NCBI GenBank assembly: GCA_046351215.1
Contig: JAXLYX010000033.1
Coordinates: forward strand, 1-38,391
DNA length: 38,391 bases
Source of the DNA: JAXLYX01 sp046351215
GTDB taxonomy: Bacteria; Myxococcota_A; Polyangia; Polyangiales; Houyiibacteriaceae
Direction: 5' to 3'
The notes under the pieces: model-generated
The model's database searches: none
What the model saw: only the letters and a program-made list of their open reading frames with translations
What the model was told of the DNA's origin: nothing
Shown: positions 15,301-22,093 of the stretch, in pieces
Layout: each line of letters starts with the position of its first letter
How positions within the stretch are numbered: position 1 is the stretch's first letter
Translations under genes and position numbers: made by a program

Positions 15301-15918
15301 GACCACGTGATCGCGACGGGACGCGACGTGAACATCCTCGTGCTCGACACGGAGGTGTACTCGAACACCGGTGGGCAGGCCTCGAAGGCGACGCCCCTCG
15401 GCGCCTCGGCGAAGTTCGCCGCGGCCGGCAAGCGGGTCCCTCGCAAGGACCTCGCGATGATGGCGATCGCCTACGGCAACGTGTACGTCGCCCAGGTGGC
15501 GATGGGCGCGAACAACGAGCAGGCCGTGCTCGCCTTCCGCGAGGCCGAGGCCTACAAGGGGCCCTCCATCGTGCTCGCGTACTCGCAGTGCATCGCGCAC
15601 GGCACCGATCTCCGGCAAGGGATGAAGCAGGCTGCGCGTGCGGTGGCGACCGGACACTGGCCGCTCTTCCGCTTCGATCCGACGATGCGGAAGCAGGGCA
15701 TGAACCCGTTCCGACTCGACTCGACGCGGCCGCGCCTCGCGCTCGAGGAGTACCGGTACCGCGAGGTCCGCTTCAAGGTGCTCGAGCAGACACATCCGGC
15801 CGAGGCCGAGCACATGATGGAGCAGGCCAAGCTCGCCGCGATGGAGCGGTACAAGAGCTACGAGGATCTGGCCGCGAGGGACGGAAGCCGCTTCCTCCCC
15901 CACTGGGAAGACATCTAG
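12349..15918 (+). CDS. nifJ: Pyruvate:ferredoxin (flavodoxin) oxidoreductase, single chain
   Basis: The 1189-residue length matches homodimeric PFORs. Domain order: TPP pyrimidine-binding domain (DGNTAAAHVAYRVNEVCAIY, PITPSSVMAELADAW), CoA/transketolase-like domains, the gamma-type domain, an EKR stretch, a ferredoxin domain with CIQCGQCAIVCP (first Cys about 691) and CTGCGVCVENCP (about 747), then the TPP domain with CAGCGETPYLK (first Cys about 821), GGDGWAYDIGYGGLDHV and NTGGQASKATP. All cluster and TPP residues appear present. It converts pyruvate and CoA to acetyl-CoA, CO2 and reduced ferredoxin, or runs in reverse. The start ATG follows GGAGAG. The cytoplasmic enzyme is usually oxygen-sensitive, unusual for aerobic myxobacteria, although related trios occur in that group. 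Confidence 0.96.
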   Translation: MTTATMDGNTAAAHVAYRVNEVCAIYPITPSSVMAELADAWASQGVPNLWGNVPVVQQMQSEGGAAGTVHGALQSGALTTTFTASQGFLLMLPNMYKIAGELTPTVFHVAARSVATQALSIFGDHSDVMSARMIGFAMLGSASVQEAHDFALIAQAATLASRIPFVHFFDGFRTSHEENKIEVLSDAQIRAMIDDEHVRFHRERALSPEHPVVRGTAHNPDTFFQARETANPFYAKVPAAVQEAMDRFAAIAGRRYRLFEYEGHAEAERVVFAIGSSTDVLGETAAYLAARGEKVGVVKVRLYRPWSEEHLLAALPKTVRSIAVLDRTKEPGGPGEPLYLDVLTTLARASGDGRLASMPRVIGGRYGLSSKDFDPAMAKAVFDELAKPSPRNGFTVGIVDDVGGTSLEVDPHFDIESEDVVRALFFGLGADGTVGANKNSVKILAGDGDRYAQGYFVYDSKKSGSYTISHLRFGPRPIRAPYLIRSASFVGVHKFDFLFKMDVLGPAAEGATVLLNSPYPAPETWAALPERAQRQILEKKLRVYVTDASAVAIELGLGSRINTILQTCFFALSGVLPRDEAIARIKEETARTYDRKGAEVIRKNFAAIDGALAGLHELPIVEGARGRALPDVVPATAPEFVRRVTARMLEGRGDAIPVGEMPIDGTYPSGTTQYEKRNIAEEVPVWDPDLCIQCGQCAIVCPHSVIRAKYYDASRLEGAPESFQAAPINARGFPGSRYTLQVYVEDCTGCGVCVENCPSHAVDTPGRRAIHMEPRLDVLERERERISFFETLPWPDRARVNFANVRGVQFLRPLFEFPGACAGCGETPYLKLVSQLFGDRLQIANATGCSSIYGANLPTTPWATDDAGRGPAWSNSLFEDNAEFGLGYRIAIDKQTEIAEGLLRKLASELGDGLVTALLEAPQITESDFRVQRDRVDALKTKLRSLGERPEAKRLLPLADFFVRRSVWIVGGDGWAYDIGYGGLDHVIATGRDVNILVLDTEVYSNTGGQASKATPLGASAKFAAAGKRVPRKDLAMMAIAYGNVYVAQVAMGANNEQAVLAFREAEAYKGPSIVLAYSQCIAHGTDLRQGMKQAARAVATGHWPLFRFDPTMRKQGMNPFRLDSTRPRLALEEYRYREVRFKVLEQTHPAEAEHMMEQAKLAAMERYKSYEDLAARDGSRFLPHWEDI

Positions 15919-15928
15919 GGGAGGCGCC

Positions 15929-16936
15929 ATGGATCTCTCGACACGCTACCTCGGGCTCTCCCTCGCGCATCCGATCGTCGCCTCGGCCTCGCCCCTCACG
16001 GCGACCATCGACGGCGTCCGGCGCATCGAGGACGCGGGCGCCTCCGCCGTGGTCATGTCCTCGTTGTACGAGGAGCAGATCCGCGCGGAGGACACGGCCT
16101 ACGCGCTCTACACCGATCACGGCTCGAACTCGAATCCCGAGGCGGGGAGCTATTTCCCCTCGCTGCCGGAATACGATCGAGGGCGCTCGGGGCGCCTCGA
16201 GACGCTGCGCAAGACGGTCGAGTCCGTGCGGATCCCCGTCATCGCGAGCGTCTCCTGCGTGACGCTCGAGGGCTGGGTCGAGTACGCCGCGCTCGCGGAG
16301 CAGGCGGGGGCCGCGGCGCTCGAGCTCAGCGTGCTCATGCTGGCGGACGACGTCGAGGAGAGCGGGGCGCACATCGAGCACCGCTACGTGGACATCGTGC
16401 GTGCGGTGAAGTCCGCGGTGACGATCCCGGTGGCCGTGAAGCTCTCTCCGTTCGTGAGCTCGCTCGGTCACCTGGCGAAGCAGCTCGTCGGGGCGGGCGC
16501 CGACGGGCTCGTGCTCTTCAATCGCTTCTACGAGCCGGACGTGGACCTGAACAGCCTGTCGCTGCGGTCCGAGCTCACGCTCGGCGCGCGCCACGAGATC
16601 CGCCTCCCGCTCCTCTGGATCTCGCTCCTCTCGGGGAGGCTCCCGGTCTCGTTCGCGGCGAGTCGCGGCGTGGAGACGTCGACCGAGGTCGTGAAGTACC
16701 TGCTCGTCGGAGCGGACGTCGTGATGACGACCTCCGCGCTGCTCCGGTACGGACCGATGCACCTCGGGGAGCTCCGCCAGGGGCTCGAGTCGTGGCTCGA
16801 CGCCCACGGCCACGACTCCCTCGAGGGGCTCCGAGGGAGGCTGCGCGCGGCCACACCCGAGCACGTGGACGAGGTGCTGCGAGGCCATCACACCCGATTG
16901 CTCCGGGACTACCTACCGAAACACCTTAGACTCTGA
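15929..16936 (+). CDS. Dihydroorotate-dehydrogenase-like flavoprotein
   Basis: ATG 15929 follows a strong GGGGAGG and is only 10 bases after the nifJ stop. The 335-residue protein is a TIM-barrel flavoprotein related to class 1 dihydroorotate dehydrogenases: MDLSTRYLGLSLAHPIVASA, SPLTATIDGVRRIEDAGASA, a phosphate-binding end with VVKYLLVGADVVMTTSALL, and VKLSPF in the middle. Members of this subgroup are often encoded next to PFOR and the GltD-like protein, and lack evidence of a role in pyrimidine synthesis. The dedicated pyrF of the window is elsewhere (36230-36949). Its reaction is unknown; FMN binding is expected from the fold. It is probably translated from the same mRNA as nifJ. Confidence 0.82.
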   Translation: MDLSTRYLGLSLAHPIVASASPLTATIDGVRRIEDAGASAVVMSSLYEEQIRAEDTAYALYTDHGSNSNPEAGSYFPSLPEYDRGRSGRLETLRKTVESVRIPVIASVSCVTLEGWVEYAALAEQAGAAALELSVLMLADDVEESGAHIEHRYVDIVRAVKSAVTIPVAVKLSPFVSSLGHLAKQLVGAGADGLVLFNRFYEPDVDLNSLSLRSELTLGARHEIRLPLLWISLLSGRLPVSFAASRGVETSTEVVKYLLVGADVVMTTSALLRYGPMHLGELRQGLESWLDAHGHDSLEGLRGRLRAATPEHVDEVLRGHHTRLLRDYLPKHLRL

Positions 16937-16938
16937 GC

Positions 16939-18138
16939 ATGCATCGCCCCGTCACCCCCTCGGGACGCATCGCCCCGCGTCCTTCCTATGCGCCTCCGGC
17001 GCGAGAGGTGGTCGAACGCTGGCGTCCCTCGCTCGCGGCGAAGACGGGCCTCTCGGCGGTGCTCGTCGCGACGCTCTGCGCGCTCCTGGCGGCCGGCACG
17101 CTGCTCGTCGGCTTCGCGGCTTTCACGAGCGACCACGACGGGCCCCTGACCTTCGACGGCGTGCGGAGGGGCATGGCCGGCACGATGGTGGTGGCGGCGA
17201 TCGTTCCGATCGTCTTCGCCGGCGTCGTCTCGTATTTCTACGGCAAGATCGTGACGCGGACGCGCGTCGAGCCGCTGGTGCAGGCGATGCGTCGCATCGC
17301 GGCGGGCGACATGTCCCCCGAGCTCCCGGACCCCGCGGAGACCGAGTTCCTCGCCGTGAACGACTCGTTCGAGCAGATGCGCGCGGCGCTCCTCGACGCG
17401 CTCGTGAAGCTCGAGCACCAGGACTCCCAACGGCGTCGATTCTTCGCCGACCTCGGCCACGACCTCGCGACGCCCGTGTCGACCGTCCTCTCGCTCGTCG
17501 ACACGCTGCGCACCGAGCGCCTGGTCCCGACCGAGGCGGAGCGAGACCGGCTGACGGCGGCCCTCGAGCGCGAGGCCGAGCGTCTGGCGCGGCTCGCGAC
17601 CGACATCCGCGAGCTCGCCTACCTCGACGATCCGGACGTCCGGATCCGCCGTCGCACCCAGGACGTCGGGGCCGTCGTCCGCGACGTCGTCGAGACCGTC
17701 CAGCTCGGCTCTCCGGGGCGACGGATCCGCTGCGAGGTGGAGAGCCTCCGCGCGAAGATCGATCGGACCCGGATCGAGCAGGTCGTGCACAACCTCCTCG
17801 CGAACGCCATGCGTCACACGCCGGAGACGGGCGAGATCCGGGTCACCGTCGACACCGAGGTGGGCTTCCCGCGGATCGTCGTCGAGGACGACGGCCCGGG
17901 GGTGAGCGACGACACGCTCATGAAGCTCGGGGAGCGCTTCTTCCGGACCGACCGGGCCCGGGGTCGGAGCTCGGGCGGGCACGGGCTCGGGCTCTCGATC
18001 GTGGCCGCCATCGTCGAGCGTCACGACGGGACCCTGCATTTCGAGCACGCCGAGTCGGGCGGGCTCCGCGTCGTGATCCTCTTGCCTGCGGACGGCATTC
18101 CGCCCGATCCTGGAGGAAATCACGAGCCCAAGGTCTGA
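16939..18138 (+). CDS. Membrane sensor histidine kinase
   Basis: ATG 16939 begins 2 bases after the stop of the previous gene. The 399-residue protein has two membrane segments (about 37-62 and 80-102) separated by only about 17 residues, so almost no periplasmic sensor domain. A HAMP linker (about 103-155) follows, then the HisKA motif FFADLGHDLATPVSTVL with His174, the N box (HNLLANAMRHTPETG), the G1 box (VEDDGPGV) and the G2 box (SGGHGLGLSIVAAIVERHDG). Asp replaces the common Glu after the His. It should phosphorylate the OmpR-type regulator encoded next. The tight link to the PFOR module suggests that it senses a membrane, redox or energy cue, but no redox cofactor motif is seen. Confidence 0.92.
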   Translation: MHRPVTPSGRIAPRPSYAPPAREVVERWRPSLAAKTGLSAVLVATLCALLAAGTLLVGFAAFTSDHDGPLTFDGVRRGMAGTMVVAAIVPIVFAGVVSYFYGKIVTRTRVEPLVQAMRRIAAGDMSPELPDPAETEFLAVNDSFEQMRAALLDALVKLEHQDSQRRRFFADLGHDLATPVSTVLSLVDTLRTERLVPTEAERDRLTAALEREAERLARLATDIRELAYLDDPDVRIRRRTQDVGAVVRDVVETVQLGSPGRRIRCEVESLRAKIDRTRIEQVVHNLLANAMRHTPETGEIRVTVDTEVGFPRIVVEDDGPGVSDDTLMKLGERFFRTDRARGRSSGGHGLGLSIVAAIVERHDGTLHFEHAESGGLRVVILLPADGIPPDPGGNHEPKV

Positions 18139-18163
18139 GGGCTACCGTGGCGCGAGGGGGCCG

Positions 18164-18865
18164 ATGAAGGGATTGTCCGTCTTGGTGGTCGAGGACGACC
18201 CGATCCTGCGCGAGATGCTCGAGCTGCATCTCCGTGCGGAGGGCTATTCGGTGCGCGGCACGGGCCACGGCGACGAGGTCATGCCGATGGTGGAGGCGGA
18301 GCGACCGGACGTCGTCGTGCTCGACGTCATGCTCCCCGGCAAGACCGGCATCGAGCTCTGCGTCGAGCTCCACCAACTCCCGAATCCGCCCGGGGTGATC
18401 ATGGTGACGGCGCGCGGCGCCGAGGCCGACGTCGTCCTCGGTCTCGACTCGGGCGCCGACGACTACGTCGTGAAGCCGATCCGGCCGCGGGAGGTGGTGG
18501 CGCGGGTGCGCGCGCTCGCCCGTCGGGTCCGCGTGGAAGGCGAGGGGCCGACCCCATCGCGGGTGTACCGGCACGGGATGCTCGCGGTCGATCCCGTCTC
18601 CCGGCGGGTGTACGTCGGCGACGCCGAGGTCGTGCTGACGCCGAAGGAATTCGACCTCCTCCTCTTGCTCGTCGCGGAGCCCGACCGGGTCTACACGCGG
18701 CTCGAGATCCTCTCCGAGGTCTGGGAGACCCAGCACGAGGGCTACGTCCGCAACGTCGACAGCCACGTCATGCGCCTGCGGCGCAAGCTCGAGGCAGCGG
18801 GGCTCGACGCGAACGCGATCGAGACGAAGCACGGGACCGGCTACCGCTTCCGGCCGTCGGTCTGA
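18164..18865 (+). CDS. OmpR/PhoB-family response regulator
   Basis: ATG 18164 follows GAGGGGGCC. The 233-residue protein has a receiver domain with the acidic pocket VVEDDP (Glu10, Asp11, Asp12), phospho-acceptor Asp54 (VVVLDVMLPGKTG) and the Lys of DYVVKPIRPREVVARV. The C-terminal winged helix-turn-helix (about 140-232) contains VLTPKEFDLLLLLVAEPDRV, the recognition helix region YVRNVDSHVMRLRRKLEAAG and KHGTGYRF. It is the partner of the histidine kinase 25 bases upstream. Target genes are unknown; the upstream metabolic trio is a reasonable guess. Its stop faces the stop of the convergent LysM/M23 gene across 3 bases. Confidence 0.95.
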   Translation: MKGLSVLVVEDDPILREMLELHLRAEGYSVRGTGHGDEVMPMVEAERPDVVVLDVMLPGKTGIELCVELHQLPNPPGVIMVTARGAEADVVLGLDSGADDYVVKPIRPREVVARVRALARRVRVEGEGPTPSRVYRHGMLAVDPVSRRVYVGDAEVVLTPKEFDLLLLLVAEPDRVYTRLEILSEVWETQHEGYVRNVDSHVMRLRRKLEAAGLDANAIETKHGTGYRFRPSV

Positions 18866-18868
18866 GGC

Positions 18869-20398
18869 TCACTCGTTGACGACGAGATCGCTCGAGGGAT
18901 GCCGGCGTCGCGGCGCGCAGTCGATCGCGTCCGGGACGTCCGAAGGGTTCGTCCACTCGAGCTTCGGGATGCGCGCGAGCCGGTTCCGATGACGGATCCC
19001 GGGGCGGAAGAGCGACGAGGGGTCGCAATTCTTGCCCGCGTAGATCAGCTCGAAGTGCACGTGGGGACCCTGGCTCCTCCCGGTGCTCCCGACCTCGGCG
19101 AGGATGGTCCCGGCGCGGACGCGCTGACCGGCGACGACGAAGTTCACGCTGTTGTGGGCGTAGAGCGTCACCCACCCGCCCGGATGCACCACCAGCACGA
19201 CGTTGCCGAAACCCGAGAGCTCGTTGCCCGAGTAGCCCACGATGCCGGGCGCGCTCGCGCGGACGTTCCAGCCGAGGTCGCCCGCGATGTCGGTGGCGAG
19301 GTGGTAGCCGCCTTCGCCCGAGCCGTAGCCGCGGACGAAGCGGCCGTTGACGACGGGCCAGCGCAGCGTGCCGGGGAGGCGGTTCGAGCGGCCGCCGGCG
19401 GCGGCCACCCACCGCCGGCTGACGTGGCCGTGGAGGAGGGCGCCCGCGGCGTTCCGGTTCCCGAGCCCGAGACGACGCGCGAGGCGTAGGGCCCGCTCCT
19501 GCATCGGGGTGAGGGGACGGGGCGGCGCCGCGGCGCGCGCTCCGGCCTCGCGGGTCACGCCCGGCAAGAGCAGCTGGCGACCCGGCGACAGGGTCTCGAC
19601 GTCACGCGGGGTCAGCGAGTTGGCCGCCATGATCTCGGCGACCGAGACGTGGTAGCGATTCGCGAGCGTCCAGATCGACTCGCCACGCTCGAGTCGGACG
19701 CGGATGCCGTAGCGCACCGTGTGACGGCTGCGCTGCTCGAGGACGGCGCGCACGCGCCGCTCGCTCACGCCCGGCACGAGGACCTGGGAGCCCGCGACGA
19801 GGCTGCGGGCGTCGTCGTCGTCCCATTGGTTCGCACGCAGGATCTCGTCGACCGTGGTGTCGTAGGTGCGGGCGACGTCCCAGAGCGTCTCGCCGTCGCC
19901 GAGCACGTGCATCGCGCCTTCGACCGGGTCTTCGCCCCCCCCGTCGGCCTCGAGGCCGCCGTCGAGGGTCTCGGCCCCCGGCACGGCCCCATCGAGCTCC
20001 ACGGCCTCGAGCTCGCCCCCGTCGAGGAGACCGGCGTCCGCGAGGCCCGCGTCCGGCTGGTCCTCGGGAAGGAGCTCGTCGATGCCCGGGATCCGCAGGA
20101 CCTGGCCCTCGCGGAGGTGCTTCGCCTGGTAGCGCGTGAGGTGGTTGAACTCCCGGATCACGTGGAGCTCGACGTCGTACGCCTGCGCGATGTCCCAGAG
20201 CGTCTGGCCCCGGCGCACGCGGATCTCGACGAAGGGCTCCTCCTCGCCCGCGTCCACGGCGGCGTCGACGGCCGTGCGGGCCGGCTGACGGACCGAGGCG
20301 TCGACGGCGACCTCCTCGCGCGGCCCACAGGCCGACGCCCCGGCGAGGGCCGCGGCGACGAGGAACGCGAGTCGGGGAGAGGGGGAGGGGAACGGCAC
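18869..20398 (-). CDS. Lipoprotein with three LysM domains and M23 peptidase
   Basis: GTG 20398 starts a lipoprotein signal, PRLAFLVAAALAGASAC (Cys24). The 509-residue protein has LysM domains at about 58-104, 164-209 and 233-279 (each with a GQTLWDIA / GETLWDVA / GESIWTLA motif and ending with a V-L-x-PG-like turn). The first two LysM are joined by an acidic Asp/Gly-rich linker. The C-terminal LytM (M23) domain has HLATD (His366, Asp370), YAH (His415) and GPHVHFE (His446, His448), so all zinc ligands and catalytic His are present. It should bind peptidoglycan and cleave peptide cross-links from the outer membrane side, in cell growth or division. It may instead be an EnvC/NlpD-like activator, but the intact zinc site favours activity. 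Confidence 0.92.
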   Translation of the reverse strand: MPFPSPSPRLAFLVAAALAGASACGPREEVAVDASVRQPARTAVDAAVDAGEEEPFVEIRVRRGQTLWDIAQAYDVELHVIREFNHLTRYQAKHLREGQVLRIPGIDELLPEDQPDAGLADAGLLDGGELEAVELDGAVPGAETLDGGLEADGGGEDPVEGAMHVLGDGETLWDVARTYDTTVDEILRANQWDDDDARSLVAGSQVLVPGVSERRVRAVLEQRSRHTVRYGIRVRLERGESIWTLANRYHVSVAEIMAANSLTPRDVETLSPGRQLLLPGVTREAGARAAAPPRPLTPMQERALRLARRLGLGNRNAAGALLHGHVSRRWVAAAGGRSNRLPGTLRWPVVNGRFVRGYGSGEGGYHLATDIAGDLGWNVRASAPGIVGYSGNELSGFGNVVLVVHPGGWVTLYAHNSVNFVVAGQRVRAGTILAEVGSTGRSQGPHVHFELIYAGKNCDPSSLFRPGIRHRNRLARIPKLEWTNPSDVPDAIDCAPRRRHPSSDLVVNE

Positions 20399-20482
20399 GA
20401 GGGGCCGAGCCTAGCCAACGAACGCGCCGGGGGCACGTCGGCCGGGCTTGCACGGGTCCGGTGCGCTCCCACGATGGAGACC

Positions 20483-21268
20483 ATGACGCCGATCGCCCTG
20501 ACGATCGCCGGCTCCGACCCCAGCGGCGGCGCCGGCCTCCAAGCGGATCTCAAGACGTTCCATCAGCACCGCGTCTACGGGACGAGCGTGGTCACGCTCC
20601 TCACGGTCCAGAACACGGTCGGCGTCCGGCGCGTCTCCGTGCTCGAGCCCGACCTCGTCCGGGAGCAGCTCGAGGCGTTGCTCGACGACGTGCCGCCTTC
20701 GGCCGCGAAGACGGGCGCGCTCGGCTCCGTGGCGGTCGTCCGGACGGTGGCCGAGCTCGCGCGCGGCTTCGCCTTCCCGCTCGTCGTCGATCCCGTGATG
20801 ATCAGCAAGCACGGCGCCCCGTTGCTCGATGCCGACGCGCGCGCCGCGGTCCGCGACGCCCTGCTGCCGCGGGCGACGCTGGTGACGCCGAACGGCCCCG
20901 AAGCCGAGGCGCTGGCCGGACGCCCCGTGCGCAACGCGGCCGGGGCGCGGGATGCGGCCCGCGCGATCGCCGATCTCGGCGCCCGTGGCGTGCTCGTGAA
21001 GGGCGGGCACCTCGAGGACGAGCACGCCGTGGACGTGCTCTTCTGGGAAGGCGCGATCCACGAGCTCTCGGCCCCCCGCGTGGTGACGAGGGCCGGGCAC
21101 GGCACCGGGTGCACCTTGTCGGCCGCCATCGTCGCGCGCCTCGCGCTCGGACGGTCGATGCCCGAGGCGGTCGAGGGGGCGAAGCGCTGGCTCGGCGAGG
21201 CGCTGGCCCGAGCTCCGGCGATCGGGCGGGGCGTGGGCCCGGTCGATCACCTCACGCCCATCGATTGA
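20483..21268 (+). CDS. thiD: Hydroxymethylpyrimidine/phosphomethylpyrimidine kinase
   Basis: ATG 20483 is preferred over ATG 20474 because GGAGA lies directly before it and the protein then starts at the first strand. The 261-residue protein has ALTIAGSDPSGGAGLQADLK, the family signature, followed by VVTLLTVQNT. Further motifs are VVDPVMISKHGAPLLD, LVTPNGPEAEAL and the catalytic GHGTGCTLSAAI. It phosphorylates HMP and then HMP-phosphate to HMP-pyrophosphate for thiamine synthesis or salvage. No other thi gene and no TPP riboswitch is next to it; only 84 bases separate it from the divergent LysM gene. Thiamine pyrophosphate is the cofactor of the PFOR encoded 5 kb away, a loose functional link only. 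Confidence 0.94.
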   Translation: MTPIALTIAGSDPSGGAGLQADLKTFHQHRVYGTSVVTLLTVQNTVGVRRVSVLEPDLVREQLEALLDDVPPSAAKTGALGSVAVVRTVAELARGFAFPLVVDPVMISKHGAPLLDADARAAVRDALLPRATLVTPNGPEAEALAGRPVRNAAGARDAARAIADLGARGVLVKGGHLEDEHAVDVLFWEGAIHELSAPRVVTRAGHGTGCTLSAAIVARLALGRSMPEAVEGAKRWLGEALARAPAIGRGVGPVDHLTPID

Positions 21269-21301
21269 CGCTCGGGGTCCGACGATCGCGGGCGCGAGGC
21301 C

Positions 21302-21973
21302 TTGCGAGACGCCCCCCAGAGGTGGGAGAGTGCCCACCCGAAGGTCCGAGTGGTGCCGCATCTTCCCTCCGATCCCGAAGCCGTGTTCGAGGCGTTCGTG
21401 CGCAACGCCAACGCCGTCGGCGCGCTCTCGCGCACGGCGCGCACCACCGGTCGACCGGGGGCGGACGCCACGCCGCCGCCCGCGGCGCTCCGCAATCCCC
21501 CGGCGCCGCCGCGGGGACCGGGCGAGGCGACCCAGATGCGCCAGGCGGAGGCCGTGGTCCCCGAGGTCCGCCGGATCTCCGCGCCTCCCGAGCCCATCCC
21601 GGAAGGGAGCATCGACGGTCAGGTCCCGGCGGGCGAGCTCGATCGGACCCTCACGGACATGGCCGTCCTCGTCCGCTACGGCCACCACGGCGAGGCGAGC
21701 GCCAAGCTCCGGGCCCTGGTCGAGCGCTACCCACGCGATCTCCTGCTCGTCCGGCGCGTCGCGGAATTCTACGTGGAGCACCGCCGCATCGCGGAGGCCA
21801 AGGAATCGTTCTTCCAGCTCGCGGCCGGACTCTTCCAGCAGGGCAACCAGGTCGGCATGCGGAAGGCGCTCGAGCAGGTCCTGGTCCTCGATCCGGAGAA
21901 CGAACGGGCGAGCCGGCTGCTCGACCTCCTCGATCGCCGGGCCCTCCGTTCCGGGACCCATGGACTCCCCTGA
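21302..21973 (+). CDS. Tetratricopeptide-like helical repeat protein
   Basis: The frame starts at TTG 21302; GTG at 21350, preceded by GAAGG, is an equally good start and would shorten the protein by 16 residues. The 223-residue product has a Pro/Ala-rich, probably disordered part (about 45-110), then TPR-like helical pairs from about 118 on: MAVLVRYGHHGEASAKLRAL, YPRDLLLVRRVAEFYVEHRR, IAEAKESFFQLAAGLFQQGN, MRKALEQVLVLDPENERASR. TPR proteins make protein contacts; the partner is not known. There is no signal peptide. It follows thiD by 33 bases and is closed by a hairpin terminator right after its stop. Confidence 0.68.
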   Translation: MRDAPQRWESAHPKVRVVPHLPSDPEAVFEAFVRNANAVGALSRTARTTGRPGADATPPPAALRNPPAPPRGPGEATQMRQAEAVVPEVRRISAPPEPIPEGSIDGQVPAGELDRTLTDMAVLVRYGHHGEASAKLRALVERYPRDLLLVRRVAEFYVEHRRIAEAKESFFQLAAGLFQQGNQVGMRKALEQVLVLDPENERASRLLDLLDRRALRSGTHGLP

Positions 21974-21992
21974 TCGGGGGGCGAACCCCCGA
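21974..21992 (+). terminator. Hairpin terminator after the TPR-like gene
   Basis: TCGGGGG-GCGAA-CCCCCGA forms a perfect 7-bp stem with a 5-base loop, starting on the first base after the stop codon. A second small hairpin (GGGAG-T-CTCCC) follows. No T-run is present, as is common for terminators in very GC-rich genomes. It separates thiD/TPR from the topoisomerase operon. Confidence 0.55.
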
Positions 21993-22021
21993 CAATTCGG
22001 GAGTCTCCCCACCCGTGCCTC

Positions 22022-22051
22022 TTGCACGGCCGCGCTCCTGCCTGCTATCTC
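22022..22051 (+). promoter_or_regulatory. parC: Possible promoter of the topoisomerase IV operon
   Basis: TTGCAC (22022-22027) and TATCTC (22046-22051) are spaced by 18 bases, with TGC before the -10 box as in extended -10 promoters. Transcription would start about 35 bases before the ATG at 22094. Each hexamer matches only half of the consensus. Confidence 0.33.
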
Positions 22052-22093
22052 GCCTGCCCCGCCGGGAGACTGAACGGCGGTACAGGAGTGCCG

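Noticed and set aside
12310..15930. A 1206-codon open frame antisense to nifJ
   Set aside because: Its protein is Arg/Glu/His/Leu-rich low-complexity text typical of the shadow strand of a GC-rich gene; the PFOR frame has all family motifs.
20399..20482. TPP riboswitch before thiD
   Set aside because: Only 84 bases to the divergent gene and no thi-box (CTGAGA) element.
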